Assembly: GCF_023159225.1 (NCBI RefSeq)
Contig: NC_063188.1
Location: 17,567,086-17,631,085 of the forward strand
Origin: Perognathus longimembris pacificus
Taxonomy: Eukaryota; Chordata; Mammalia; Rodentia; Heteromyidae
DNA length: 64,000 nucleotides
Direction: 5' to 3'
Shown: in pieces, positions 46,624 through 58,705 of the stretch
How the letters are laid out: the number at the start of each line of letters is the position of its first letter
Position numbering within the stretch: the stretch's first letter is position 1
The notes under the pieces: model-generated
What the model was told of the DNA's origin: nothing
What the model saw: the letters and a program-made list of their open reading frames with translations, nothing else
Databases searched by the model: none
Position numbers and translations under genes: made by a program

Positions 46624-46872
46624 AGCCGGATGCTAGTGGTTCATGCCTATAATCCTAGCAACTAAGGAAGCTGAGATCTGAGGATCATGGTTCAATGCAT
46701 CTCAGGGAGGAAAGTCCATCAGGCTCTTATCTCCAATTAACCACCAAATAAAGCCAGAAGTGGAGCTGTGGCTCAAGTGGTAGGGAGGTAGACTTGAGCA
46801 AAATGAAGCTCAGGGACATCTCTCAGGTCCCAAGTTCAAGTCCCAGGAATGGCACACCCCTCAAAAAAGAAA
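46624..46872 (+). repeat. Composite SINE, B1-like head with Geo tail
   Basis: Inserted at the end of the L1. Head agccggatgctagtggttca; Geo tail ends gttcaagtcccaggaatggc. Confidence 0.86.
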
Positions 46873-46879
46873 ATAACAA

Positions 46880-48320
46880 TTAAAAAGGCAAATATCACAC
46901 AACAGCCAGTCTCAAAGCAAATACGCAGACTCAGAACAGACTCACTCTCCCCCCTAGGAGGAGCCAAGGTGACCTCTGCAATGTGGCTTCTGGGAAAGAA
47001 TACTCTTCACCACTACCTGCTACCCTCAGGAACAGTTTAATGAGGGTGAGGGAATCAAGGGCAGGAAAAGGATTAGAGACCTGTGTCTAAGCCCCACTGT
47101 GCCATGGCATGAGCCAGCCTCCCTGGGCCTTTTGTCCATCTGTAAGACAATGGCAGCTCCTCCTTCATAGGGCTACGTGGACAAGGACATGGGATCAGAG
47201 CTGTAAAATATCATCAGGGCTCCAAACTCCACTCTACTTTCTCTTGAGTGACTTGACTAAGTTCCCTAACCTCTCTGACTTAGTAACAACCCAAAAGATA
47301 TTTTACACTACCTAGAAGCTCTTGGTTAAATAGAACAAAAAAAAAGGGTTTTTTTTAAAGCTATAAGAATGCAGATGAGCGGTCCAAATGCTTTCTAAAA
47401 TGTCCCTTCCTGTTTCCTGTTTGCATGATTTGAAAACAAAGCAAAACAAAAACAACAGAGATTCCTCTCTTTGGAACTACAGGAAAAGAGCCAAGCGCAA
47501 GAGTCCTTTTTCAGCAATCTGCCCAACCAAAGAAAATTAAGGTCATTCTGCCCCCTGGTGCCTGCTACTGTAACTGTACTTACTTCCTGAACCTTAGCTA
47601 AATGCAGAATCTGAATGCATCATGTCTCTTCATTCACTTGCCGGCTCCTTCAGGCCAATGCCCAGCTCTGGGCCAGAGCTTACCTGGGAACTACAAAGCT
47701 GAACGACACTAGAAAACTTCTGTGAAGGAGGCCTTCGTCTGTTGGGGGAAGCCAGACACAGAAGCAAAGGTTATGCTAGTGACAGGCCATTGCATCATCC
47801 AAAAAGTGTGTGCTTGGCTTGGGGAAGCAGGTGACCTGTTGAGAAGATGTTGGCAAGAAAAGTGTTGAATGCTTAACAACAGAAGTGGACATGTGTAAAG
47901 ATAACTGGGCTGCATTTAAGGGAGCACAGGTTGTTCATTACGTAGGGGGCATAGCAATGTGGGGCTAGGAGGACTATGGGAGAAGAAGGTGACAGCAGGA
48001 AGTGGGAGGTCTTCCGTGGCGTGTCAAGAGTTTAGACCTGATCCTGAGTGGTCAGGAGCTCTTTGATGGCCTATGAGCAGGAAAGAGAGGTGGTCAGAAA
48101 TGAATTTCTGTAAGTCCATGGCTGGATGCTTTGTAGCAGCGCAGGGCTAAGAAACAGTCAGGTTGCTAGGATTAGAAATAAAGCAAAAGAAAAGAAACAA
48201 AATGAAAGCCAGATTGTTTGGTTAAATTTTAACTTCACACATTATTTTTTTTAGTATGAGTATACCCCCAAATGTTGTATAGTATAAACCAAAAATGATT
48301 CTGTGTATCTAAGTTTCGTT
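46880..48320. other. Intergenic, weak MIR traces
   Basis: MIR-like pieces at about 47070-47160 and 47230-47300. Otherwise single-copy-looking, with the CTCF-like motif at 47548. Confidence 0.5.
47548..47561 (-). promoter_or_regulatory. CTCF-like core motif (13/14)
   Basis: The minus strand reads GCACCAGGGGGCAG; mismatch at the first base only. Confidence 0.5.
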
Positions 48321-48420
48321 TTGTTTTCAGACAGAGCCTTGTTATATAGCCCAGGATGGCCTTGAATGCAGTCCTCTGTCCTCAGCCTCCAGGGTGCGAG
48401 GATTCTAGGTGCTACCTTCA
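48320..48420 (-). repeat. B1 SINE monomer
   Basis: Antisense B1: cagagccttgttatatagcc and aggatggccttgaatgcagt. Confidence 0.75.
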
Positions 48421-48821
48421 CCTAATCTGAGACTCAAATTTAATGAGTATCCTGTATTTTATCTGTCACTTCTGTGAAGGAGAGATGTTAACAGCCTGGA
48501 CTAGGGGGAAGGTACAGGTTGGATACAACTGGAAAAACTCAAGTGAGATCCTGGACATGAAGCACTTGGGATGACAACACTAAAGAAAGTTAGATGTTAG
48601 GTATGACACCCGGTCATGGGTATCTGGCCTCTCTGTATTACTTGTGTTAAAAGAGACCATAAGGTGTTTGGCTCAGGACCCCACTGAAAGGACAGATTCT
48701 TTTTGCCAAGGAGGGAAATCCTAGAGTTTCAGAATTCCACAAGATTTCTTAGGAGCTTCCCCACTTCCAAAGGCTGGGAATTAAATGGTGCGCTGGCTTC
48801 TGTTGGCTTCTTGTGATAAGA

Positions 48822-48835
48822 GTGCCCTCCAGTGG
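48822..48835 (-). promoter_or_regulatory. CTCF-like core motif (13/14)
   Basis: The minus strand reads CCACTGGAGGGCAC; mismatch at position 6. Confidence 0.4.
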
Positions 48836-49181
48836 TCATAGTGAACATTGCAAGTGGTGTTGTGTTTTGTTTTTTGAAAGGACTTATCATCCAGGGATAT
48901 GGCACAATAGGTTGAAAAAAAAAAACAAAAACCTGCCTGGCAAGCACAAGGCCCTGAATTCAACCTTCCCTACCATAAAAAGGCAAATATCAATATTTAA
49001 CAGTGAAACGAAAAGAACATGTAACAAAGCCTGAAGTTATATAATATAATAAGAATATGAAATATGATATCACCTTATAGTAACAAATGAAAAATACATT
49101 TAAAGCAAACACCACAAAGGTATTCCATACAGAATTACACTGTTATTCATATTACTAATTATCATTGTTATTAAAAAAAAA

Positions 49182-49325
49182 CTATGGCTGGGTGCCAATG
49201 GCTCACACCCATCATCTTAACTATTCAGGAGTCTGAGATCTGAAGATCATAGTTCAAAGCCAGCCTGGGCAGGAAAGTCTGTGCAACTATAATCTCCAAT
49301 GGACCACCAGAAAACCGGAAGGACC
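49182..49325 (+). repeat. B1-like SINE head, Geo tail missing
   Basis: ggctgggtgccaatggctca to accagaaaaccggaagg, then unrelated sequence where Geo should continue. Confidence 0.8.
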
Positions 49326-49794
49326 AGCTCCACAGGGTGCAAGTCTTCCAAAATGTGAACCTCCAGAGGTTCTGTGAATCAAGGAGGGTGCCATGGTCAT
49401 TGTCACTGGGTTGTGTAACACCCAGCTATATTCCAGTAACAAATGAAGAATAGCTTGTCTGATCTCTAGCTGAGGAGCTGGTGTCTGTCTGGGTAACCAG
49501 GAGACACTCTTCATGTGCGCCTCTGGCCTCCTCTGCTCCCTCTTGGATTGTCTGTGTTAGCTCGACTTCTTGGCTAGTTCTGAGAGATACACATTGAGAG
49601 GCTCAAGTGAATCTCCTGGGATGTGTTCTATCTAGCTAAGGGGTCTGCCTGCTACAGACCAACTCTATCAATCCCAGATTCCCTGAAGTCACTGGGTCCC
49701 ACAAAGCATCAGCCATCTCCTGTGTCATCCTGCTAGTAACTGTCAAGCAGGGAGAGTTTCTTCCATGTCCCATGGTGGGATTTTATCTTGGCTT

Positions 49795-49870
49795 AGTTGT
49801 GTGGTATGGATCCAACTTTATTTTCTACCAGATGACTATCCAGCTTTCCTAACACCACTTATTGAATAGT
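49795..49870 (-). mobile_element. LINE-1 ORF2 remnant
   Basis: ccagctttcctaacaccact tattgaatag is a well-known antisense L1 ORF2 stretch. Confidence 0.6.
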
Positions 49871-50179
49871 GAGCATTCAAATCAATTCAGCAGAGTGAGA
49901 TGCTTGTATAATGAGACGCATGTAGAGATTGAGTACAGGAAGACCAGGGTCAGGTTCCCATGTATCTCACTCACTCGAGGTATGTGCTCATTCACTGGTA
50001 AGGAGTGAGATAACTGTATTAAATTGTTGCTTTTTATCTCCTTTTTGTTCTGAGAGCTTTTATGTGAATTCCTGTAAGTTAAACACTATAGAATATATTA
50101 CTTACATTCAAGGCCGACTTCCAGGCTTGCAGGCATTGTGTGAAAGGGCCTCAGCCTTCATTGGTAGAGCTCAGATCAG

Positions 50180-50592
50180 CACAGTCTAGATCAGTGACAG
50201 GCAAACTTTCTGGAAAGAGCCAACTAGTGACTATTTTAGACTTTTCAAGCCATATGGCCTCTTTGGCAATGACTCAACTGTTCCTTTATAGCACACAAGC
50301 AGTCATAGACAACCTCAAAAGTAATGAACATGGTTGTGTTCCAGTAAAACTTTATTTACAAAAACAGATGGTAATCAGGCAGTAGTTCACACATGTAATC
50401 CTACATTCAGGAAGCTGGGATGTGATGATTGTGGTTCAAAGGCAGCCCAGGCACGAAAGTTCATGAGACTCTTATGTCTAATAACTAACAAAAAATCTGG
50501 AAGTGGAGCTGTGGTTCAAGTGGTAGACTGCTAGCCTTGAACAAAACAATTTAGGGACAGGGCCCAGGCCCTCAGTTCAAGCCCCAGTATTG

Positions 50593-50636
<44 letters not shown>

Positions 50637-50690
50637 AAGAAAGCTGGTAGGTTGGATTTGGCCCATGGATCAGAGATGGCCAACCCTTGA
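50180..50690 (-). mobile_element. MER5-like hAT element split by a SINE
   Basis: Left part (about 50190-50366): caggcaaactttctggaaag ... ccagtaaaactttatttaca. Right part (about 50636-50685): tggatttggcccatggatca ... ggccaacccttg. Together they give a complete, short MER5-type non-autonomous element interrupted at 50370-50634. Confidence 0.8.
50370..50634 (+). repeat. Composite SINE with (CA)n tail
   Basis: B1-like head and Geo tail, ending in about 19 CA units (50595-50632) in place of an A-tail. Confidence 0.88.
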
Positions 50691-51160
50691 AAGCAACTGA
50701 GACATAATTCTACAGAACTTGTCCAGAGGTGAATTATACATTAACCACACAGGAAAGGGTCATATCCAATAGAAGTTTATGAAGAGTCCATTTGGACATC
50801 TTAAACGGGCCTTTGTCACTGCAGAGGTGGGCAGGGCTTCTGGCTTAGGTTGCTCAGTAGTATGGCCATTACTCACTCTTGAAGAGAAGGTTTCCCTGAT
50901 ACTCTTGGTTGGAGTCTTAACTAGGGCCATTATGCTGAAGTATGTCCCCCACTTACGCCTTCACAAAACTGTTTCTCTTATATCACTGGCCAATCCTGAG
51001 CCATCCCTTATGCTACACATCTAAGGATAGAATGAATGTGGGGATTAATAGGGCTGAATAATGCCCTAATTCACTGATAACACAACACAAAAGAGGAGAT
51101 TTATGGGGAATCAATGTATTATTTCACTTCAGGATAGTTACAGAATTTTTCTGGATACTC
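50690..51160. other. Intergenic, nothing recognised
   Basis: No repeat or gene signal seen. Confidence 0.5.
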
Positions 51161-51167
51161 GTTTTTT

Positions 51168-51391
51168 GTGTGCTGGTCCTGGGGCTTGAAGTCACTTGGG
51201 TGCTGTCCCTGAGGTGTTTTGCTCAAGGGTAGTGCTCTACCACTTGAGTCACAGATCTACTTCTGTCTTTTTTGTTTTGGTGGTTAAATGGAGATAAGGC
51301 TGTCACAGATTTTCCTGCCAGGCTGGCTTTGAACTGCGATCCTCAGATCTCAGCATGCTGAATACCTAGACTTACAGCCACCAGTGCCTGG
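51168..51391 (-). repeat. Composite SINE, B1-like head with Geo tail
   Basis: Antisense. Its head end, ccaccagtgcctggct, is followed at once by the next SINE. Confidence 0.85.
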
Positions 51392-51401
51392 CTTTATTAT
51401 C

Positions 51402-51637
51402 ATTTTTTTTATAGTCCTGGGGCTTGGACTCAGGGTCTGGATGCTGTCCCTGAGCTTCTTTGTGATCAAGGTTACTGCCCTACCACATGAGCCACAGCGC
51501 CACTTCCGTCTTTTTCTGAGTAGTTTATTGGAGATAAGAGTTTCATGGATGTTTCTACCCTGGCTGGCTTTGAACCACGATCCTGAGATCTCATCCTCCT
51601 GAGTAGCTAGGATTACAGGTGTGAGCCACTGGCCGCT
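51402..51637 (-). repeat. Composite SINE, tandem neighbour
   Basis: Antisense. Target duplication gctttattatca at about 51391 and 51638. Confidence 0.9.
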
Positions 51638-51790
51638 AGCTTTATTATCAGTTTTGACTTAATCGGTGGGCTGTGGGATATAAATTGGATAGGATGTGAT
51701 GTCACTGCAAATGAGTCTGAAGTAGAAGGTGATATGGATAGACACAGCTTTATATAGTTTATGGATGCATTAGCAATAAGTGGTAACTGC

Positions 51791-51793
<3 letters not shown>

Positions 51794-51862
<69 letters not shown>
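51794..51862. repeat. (AG)n microsatellite
   Basis: About 34 uninterrupted AG units; purine strand on +. Confidence 0.98.
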
Positions 51863-51864
<2 letters not shown>

Positions 51865-51869
51865 GATCA

Positions 51870-53530
51870 GCCTAAGTCCTGCCCGCATATGATATCATTT
51901 AATGGTAGATAAAGGAAAGGGAGCCTGTAACAGAGCTAGAGGCCTCCAGTGACATAGGAAGAAAATTAGGAAGAGTGTGGAGTCCTGAAGACTGGGGAGG
52001 AGGGAATATTCCAGAAGGCTGGATAGGTGGGGCTGAGAGGCTGAAGTCCTGAAACTGAGGTTAGCAGACCTTGGTTCCTCTTGAGGGTTGTGAGGGCAAA
52101 TTGGGTGCAGGCTTCTCCCATAGCTTCTAGCAGTTTGCTTGGCATTCCTTGAGATATCACAGCACCATCTCTACCTTCAGCTTCACAAGGCCCTGTCCCC
52201 ATGTGCATGTCTGTGTCTCATTCCCCCCCTTTTAGGAGGCTACCAATCTCAATGGAATAGGGCCCACTCTTTGCAATTTGACCAACAACCTTATTTCCAA
52301 GTTAAGTCATATTTCTAGGGATTGGGGGTAGGGGGCTATGAAAACAACACATGGATTTATGGAGATAGAATACAACCATGACATGCCTCACTCCCCCTAG
52401 GTCTCCTTTCTCTCTACTTCCTTTTCCAACCACTTGGCCAGGAATCATTTTGTTCTGTCCAAGTTCAACTGTGTGTGTCTCTCCCTCCCCCTTCCAGGTT
52501 TCCCCTGTCGCTTTCATCCCTCCTTTCCAGATGAGCCTTCCACTGATCTAACTCATTGGTTTACAGCAGTGAGATATGTCCTCAATTTTGGTTAGCACTT
52601 TCCAAATAACCTGGAATACTGGGGGACAATGATGGAGACAAATGTGATGGAAATCTGTGTAGTGTTTGGTAGAAGACAGAGCTGAAACCTCCATGGCCTT
52701 TAGACAGTTTCAATGCAGTCCTAGGAAATATTTTATAGTTGTTGATTTTCAGAGCTGTTAGTAAGAGATTGTAAAGAGAATAGTAGATTGTATTCCTCAA
52801 ACTTGAAAGAAGGGATCCCAGAATAAGAAAGTAACTGTGCCTTTAAATGCTAGTTTTCTAATGGGAACGTTCACTCTCTTCTGCCATCTAGTGGCGACAG
52901 ACACAATCAGAAAATGATTCTGTTCTTCAAAGAGGTAGAGTGGTTTGTCCCCCCTCCCACCCCCAACAAAGGGGGCAGGGAGCTTGCTGCCATTGTTGCC
53001 AAAAGGACTGTGAAGGGACTTGACTTGGAGCAAGAGGCACAGATAAGATTGGATCTTTCTGGCGTGGATGTCAGAGGTGGAGGAGAGACGCCCATGAGAT
53101 GAGGGAGAGAGCGGGGCAGCAATGTGACTGAGCAGCCCGCGGCTCCAGGGTGGCAAGGCTGGTCTGGCGGCCTCCGCGCCTGAGGCCTGAGCGGGACACT
53201 GTGCTCATTCATTCCAGTACACAGACATGTCTTTCTTGTATGCAATAATGTTTTCCTTAATCCTTTTCTCATTGTAAAAAGGAATACATGTTCATTGTAA
53301 AATATTTAGAGAACCAGACAAATAATAAAAGTTTAAAACCTTTGAGGTTGATACCAAAGAGTAGCTTGGGGGTGGCTTTACATAATCATTTTCCTCTAAT
53401 GTCACTCCAGAAGCACCTCTAAAGTCACTCTGAGTACAGATGCAATTTAAAGCAAAATTCTGATTGGTATGAAAAGGTAGTGTGCTGTTTCTAGACAAAT
53501 CCCTCAGCCTACCTTCTAGTTGTTGCTTTG
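51870..53530. other. Intergenic with exact CTCF-like motif
   Basis: Repeat-poor. A small CpG-bearing patch lies at 53040-53190. See 52881 for the motif. Confidence 0.5.
52881..52894 (-). promoter_or_regulatory. CTCF-like core motif (exact)
   Basis: The minus strand reads CCACTAGATGGCAG, an exact match to CCASYAGRKGGCRS. Confidence 0.65.
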
Positions 53531-53536
53531 TAAAGT

Positions 53537-53974
53537 GTGTGCACCAGTCCTGGGGTTTGAACTCAGGGCCTAGGCACTGTCCCTGAACTGTTTTGCTCAA
53601 GGTTAACACTCCCACTTGAACCATAGCTCCACTTCCAGCTTTTTGGCGATCAATTGAAGATAAAGTCTCATGTCAGGGCTGGGAATATGGCCTCATGGAA
53701 AGAGTGCTTGCTTTGTATACATGAAGCCCTGGGTTCGAGTCCTCAGCACCACATATATAGAAAATGGCCAGAAGTGGCACTGTGGCTCAAGTGGCACAGG
53801 GCTAGCCTTGAGCAAAAAGAAGCCAGGGACAGTGCTCAGGCCCTGAGTTCAAGCCCCAGGACTGACAAAAAGAAAAAAAAGTCTCATGTCCTGGCTGACT
53901 TTGAACTTCAGTCCTCAGATCTCAGCTTCCTGAGTTAGGTAGGATTACCGGCATGAGCCACCAGCATCAGGCAT
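53537..53974 (-). repeat. Composite SINE interrupted by a younger SINE
   Basis: The antisense Geo tail begins at 53537 and the B1-like head ends near 53974. The two parts join across the insert at 53675-53880. Confidence 0.88.
53675..53880 (+). repeat. IDL-Geo SINE nested in the composite SINE
   Basis: Full copy in the opposite orientation, flanked by aaagtctcatgtc on both sides. Confidence 0.93.
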
Positions 53975-54617
53975 AGTTTTTTTTTTCCTAATGAATAATG
54001 CCTTTGTGCACCTCCAGGATATTTCCTAGAAGTAGAATTACTAATGCCAATGTTTCTAGGCTCTCAATACCCATTGCCATATTGCTTCTAGAAAATGACA
54101 CTCATTTACCCTTTTACAAGCTCTACACATGCTGTTTCCCCTGGCCTCTGCTACCAGTAGAGTAGTGGATGGCAAAGATTATGAGGTGCCAGACATAGAG
54201 TCAGAGCTGGGGATATGGGAGTAAGGAACAAAAGATGTGGTCACTGTCTCCACAAAGTTCATTTGCATGCTTGTCTACCTCCATCCCTACCTCTCCCCCT
54301 AATGAAAGCCCCGTGACAGCATAGCATTTGTCTTATTTATTTTGATATCTTCAGCAGCTTGAACAGCACCTGTCATGTAGAAAGGCTTGTCAAATGAATT
54401 ACTGATCTTGAAGATATATGAAGAGCTGTAATGGATGATGGGGGAAAAGGGCTGCTGAGGGTGGGAGAGAAAGCTTCTAAAGCGGAAGGCTTGACCTCTG
54501 CAGGAAGGGGGCCACATATATCCGAGATGGGGAGAAACAGGAGGGGATGAGGTGAAGCTCAAGACATTTATATGTGTAGGGCAGTTCTTTGAGAGGGCTC
54601 TGTCAGATGCCTTTACA

Positions 54618-54830
54618 TTTAAAAAAAACTTTAAAAATTGTTATTATAAAGGTTATATACAGTGGGGTTACAGTTACATAAGTTAGGTAAAGAGTACATT
54701 TCTTTTTGGACAATGTTACCCCTTCCCTTGCTCTCTCCCAGTTTTTATCTCCTGTCCCCATCCACAAATTGTGTAGTTTATTTTCAACATAGTGTCTAGT
54801 GGGTATCATTACTGCAATTGTTCACCCTTG
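54618..54830 (-). mobile_element. LINE-1 3' end remnant
   Basis: tacagtggggttacagttac ataag ... agagtacatttct parallels 330-395 of copy B. Confidence 0.65.
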
Positions 54831-54864
54831 GCTTTTCATTTTTAGCCTAAAATGTAGCAGAAGA

Positions 54865-55050
54865 GGGGATTTGAACTCAGGACTTTGTGCTTGTTCATGG
54901 TTGGAGGTCAACCACTTGAGTCACATCTTCAACCCAGATTTTTACTGGTTATTTTGGACATGAAGTCTTGTGGTCCTTTTCTGCCCTGGCTGCCCTCAAA
55001 CTCCCATCCTCCTAATCTCAGCCTCCTGAGTACCTAAGACTATAGGATAA
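54865..55050 (-). repeat. Composite SINE, old
   Basis: Antisense. Geo-like part gatttgaactcaggactttg and B1-like end tcagcctcctgagtacctaa. Confidence 0.6.
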
Positions 55051-55107
55051 TCCTCATGACAATCTGATGAGGAAAGGTATTATTGCTTTTAAGATGAGGA
55101 GGACTAA

Positions 55108-55436
55108 TGGTTTGGATATGGCTTCAGTGTGTCTATCAATAGTTTATATGTTGGGTCTCTGGATGGCAGTGGAAGGGGATTGGGGCATTGGCTGCCTTTG
55201 TAAGGGGTTAATACAGTTCTCAAGGGACTTTGGATAGTTCTTACAAAAAGCCAGTGCTCAGCCCTTGGAGCTCTCTTGCTTCCTTGTATTGCCCTGTGAT
55301 CACATGTGCCTAATGTTGTGATGTAGCTGGTAAGCCCTTACCAAACCCACACAGTATCATTATGGCCTTTGATATCCAGAACTGAGCGAAATAAACCTCT
55401 TCTCTAAGTACCCAGCCTCAGGTATGCTGTTACAGA
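55108..55436 (+). mobile_element. MaLR (MST/MLT-like) LTR, sense
   Basis: Starts taatggtttggatatggctt and ends cagcctcaggtatgctgtta cag. A gaaataaacctcttctc signal stretch near the end is typical. Solo and non-coding. Confidence 0.8.
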
Positions 55437-55470
55437 TTTTGCTGAAGGTTATATTTAGAAAGTGACAGAA

Positions 55471-55715
55471 GCTGAGCACGGGTGGCTCACATGTGTCATC
55501 CTAGCTACTCAGGAGGTTGAGATCTGAGGATCACGGTTCAAAGACAACCTGGGCAGGAAAGACTGTGAGACTCTTATCTGCAAATACCAAAAAGCCAGAA
55601 ATGATGCTGTAGCTCCATGTGGTAGTATACTAGCCTTGAGAACAGAAGCTCAGGGACAGCGCTCAGGCCCTGAGTTCAAGACCCAGGAATGGCACAAGAA
55701 AAAAAGAAAGAAAAT
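55471..55715 (+). repeat. Composite SINE, B1-like head with Geo tail
   Basis: Sense copy with ctactcaggaggttgagatc head and gagttcaagacccaggaatg end. Confidence 0.88.
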
Positions 55716-56128
55716 GGCAGAGATAGTTAGAGTCTATCTGAAGAACTAATGCCATTTTCTGTCTTTAATTCCCATGGAACAGCATGCTGTGATAGAAAAA
55801 GTCCAGGAACAGGAGCAGAGAAAGTGAATGAGATTTGAAGTTTGGCACAGCAAAGTGTGAAGCAGGGAGAGAATTTATGTTTTGGGTAAAGAAAACATGT
55901 TCAAAGGCCCTGAACTGGGATAGAGCTCTCAGCTCACTGGGAGGCAAAGAAGAGTAACCAAGTATAGCAATACTTGTAATCCTGTATCAAAATGGTTTTG
56001 TGTAAATATTTAGAATTCAGGCACCTATGTCTCATTTCAGAACTATCAAATGAGAATTTCTGATAGTGGGGCCTGCTTTTGAACAATGTCTCCAGAGGAC
56101 TTTTCCATCCAATAAGATTGGGAATCCA

Positions 56129-56332
56129 GGGGCTGAGGATATGGCCTAGTGGTAGAGTGCTTGCCTCTCATACATGAAGCCCTGAGTTTGATTCCTCAGT
56201 ACTACATATACAGAAAAGGCCAGAAGTGGTGTTGTGGCTCAAGTGGTAGAGTGCTAGCCTTAAGCATAAAGAAGCCAGGGACAGTGCTCAGGCCCTGAGT
56301 GCAGGGCCCAGGACTGGCAAAAGAAAAAATTT
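56129..56332 (+). repeat. IDL-Geo SINE
   Basis: Full copy; ggaatcca repeated on both sides. Confidence 0.92.
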
Positions 56333-56334
56333 GG

Positions 56335-58130
56335 AATCCATCCGTGCAGACCCTGATAGAATATGGGAAGATTCAGGTTTTGTTGGAAATCTCATCTAAT
56401 GTGATATTTACCTGAAGAATTTAGGTCCTGGGAAGTCACTGGAAGATTGGGAATGAGTGCTCTTAAATCAGGCCGCTTGTTGTAAAATGGATTGAAAGGT
56501 AGCAAGGCTAGACAGGAGAAGAAGTAGGAAGCTGTGACAGCAGTCCATGCAAGGAATGCTGGTGGCCAGGATCAGGAGGTGACGAGAAAGGTGACATCAA
56601 AGTGCAAGTACTAGGAAGGGGGAGAAACCAAGGCTACACTAGTACTTAGCTGACATAACTGGATGGCTAGCACTGGCATTCTCTGGCTTAGGGATGACTG
56701 ATGTGGGCTTATTTGATATAAAGTAAGTCCATTTTGGACCTATGAAGCTTAAGATGCCTGGGAGGCATCCAAGGGGAGATGCCACCTAACTAATTGGAAA
56801 TACTAGACAGGAAAGAAGAAGATAGGTGAGCTGGAAATACCTATTTGGAGAGGAATGAATGAACAAACACAGTAAGTGAAAAAATGCCCGTCAGTTAGGA
56901 TGAAGATGTTGAATGAGCATAAGGAAGCTGATGGAGACATCTGGACACATGGGAGGGAAACATGGCTAGGCTTGCAGGAAGGCATGCACTGCCTGTATAC
57001 ACGGCTGAGAGTAGCAGTGAGCTGAGTATTATGGTGCAGGACTATAATCCCTAATCCAGGGCTAAAAGGCATGCCTAGTGAGTGTGAAGCCCTGAGCTCA
57101 AACTGCCAAATTTGCTTAATCTCAGATATTCTGTTATTGCAACAGAAAAAATGGATTAATACATTTCCTCAGACCTAATGGCTCCAAAACTCTGGAGGTG
57201 AAGCCCAGCCCTTTAGGTAGGTCTTAATAAGCCCTCAGGTAACGTTGATGTGCAATCCCGTTTGAGGACTACTATCCTAAGGAGTGTTAAAGATATTTTG
57301 AAGCTGGGCATGGTGTCTCATGCCTGTCATCTTACTCAGGTGAATAAGAAGCCTGGGCAAAAAGACAATCTCCCTACCATTACAACTAAAAACAGCTAGC
57401 CATGCCCCTGTCATCTCGATTATGTGGGAGGTATAAGTAGTCAATTGTAGTTGATCTGACAGAGTGGAAAGCCCCCTCTCACCTTTTCTTCACTGTGCCA
57501 TGTTGTCACTAATGTAAGTAACCAAGTGATAATAATTGGTTCAGTCATTATTCCCTCGAATACTCTCCCCATTCAAACAATGAAATTGGACTAGAGCATC
57601 ACTAAGGTTCTTTCGTACTTCATGATCCCCTAGCTGCAGTGTATGTCTTTGGATTATTAGGTAACACCACGAGCTCATTTTTCAACTTGCTCTGTCATTA
57701 GGGAGGAAGGCATAATGGCTTTCCTAGAGCAGAAATCCAGCCTGCTGGTGATATGTAAATACTGCTGGCTCTCGGTTTCCATTTGCTGAAGGGAAGATGG
57801 CTCTGAAAAGGAAGTAATTTCTTCTGCCAAATCTATGCTTTGGGTGGGGCTAGAAAAACTATTCCTGACAACACTGAGTCAGCACATTCATCTGGGTCAA
57901 GCTCACAGTTAGAGAGAACTGGAAGAGGGCCCAGGCTGAGAAGAAACCTCCAGCTGAGGCCTCTTCAGTCTCAAGGGGAAATGGATTTAGAATCAACATT
58001 CAAAATTCAGATCAGGGGAATTCTCTCAATATATTAGAGTTCAGACTAAAGCTTGCCTCCCAACAACTAAATGTATGTACTTCATCCTTCTAGAGGATAA
58101 AAGTTAAAAACTGGTTTTCAAAAACTGCAG
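56335..58130. other. Intergenic, weak SINE traces
   Basis: A degenerate ID/B1 mixture lies at about 57010-57110 and a B1-like fragment at 57303-57425 (gctgggcatggtgtctcatg). Nothing else is recognised. Confidence 0.5.
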
Positions 58131-58133
58131 AAT

Positions 58134-58355
58134 AGCCAGGCGTCAGTGGTTCACGCCTGTAATCCTCGCTGCTCAGAAGGCTGAGATCTAAGGCTCAAAA
58201 CCAGCATGGGCACGAAAGTTTGTGAGACTCCTATCTTCAATTAAGCACCAAAAAGCCAGAAGTGGAGCTAAGTGGAGCTATGGTTTGTGGTACAGAGCTA
58301 GCCGTGACCAAAGAACTCAGGTGCCTAGGGCCCGAGTTCAGTCCCAGGACCTTCA
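58134..58355 (+). repeat. Composite SINE just beyond the OCRL poly(A) site
   Basis: B1-like head agccaggcgtcagtggttca; the Geo part contains a small internal duplication (agtggagcta twice). Confidence 0.85.
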
Positions 58356-58699
58356 TGCACACAAATATGTATGCGTGCCACACATCCACCCCCCCCCCAC
58401 GGCTGGCCCCCGAAAGTGGACAACTACCTTATTATTCTCTCAAAGTACATAGCTTCTCATCTTTGAGGGGAAATAATGGGTTTCTTTTTTTCATGGTGCT
58501 GAGGATCAAACTCAAATTCTCACATACTCTGCCACTGAGGTGCAATTGCAGCCTGAGAATTCTTGTAATCAGTATTTCTCTGGAAGACAACTGACGAAGG
58601 TACAGGTACAGATGACGGACACTGTAGTAATGTTGGATATATCTCCCTTCCCAGCTCCCTCTTAGTAAGACCACACGTTCATTTTTCACACAACATATA

Positions 58700-58705
58700 T
58701 TTATT
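58700..58705 (-). terminator. OCRL: OCRL poly(A) signal AATAAA
   Basis: The minus strand reads ctgAATAAAtatatgttgtgtg: a canonical hexamer followed at once by a TG-rich downstream element. Cleavage is expected near 58685. Confidence 0.75.
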
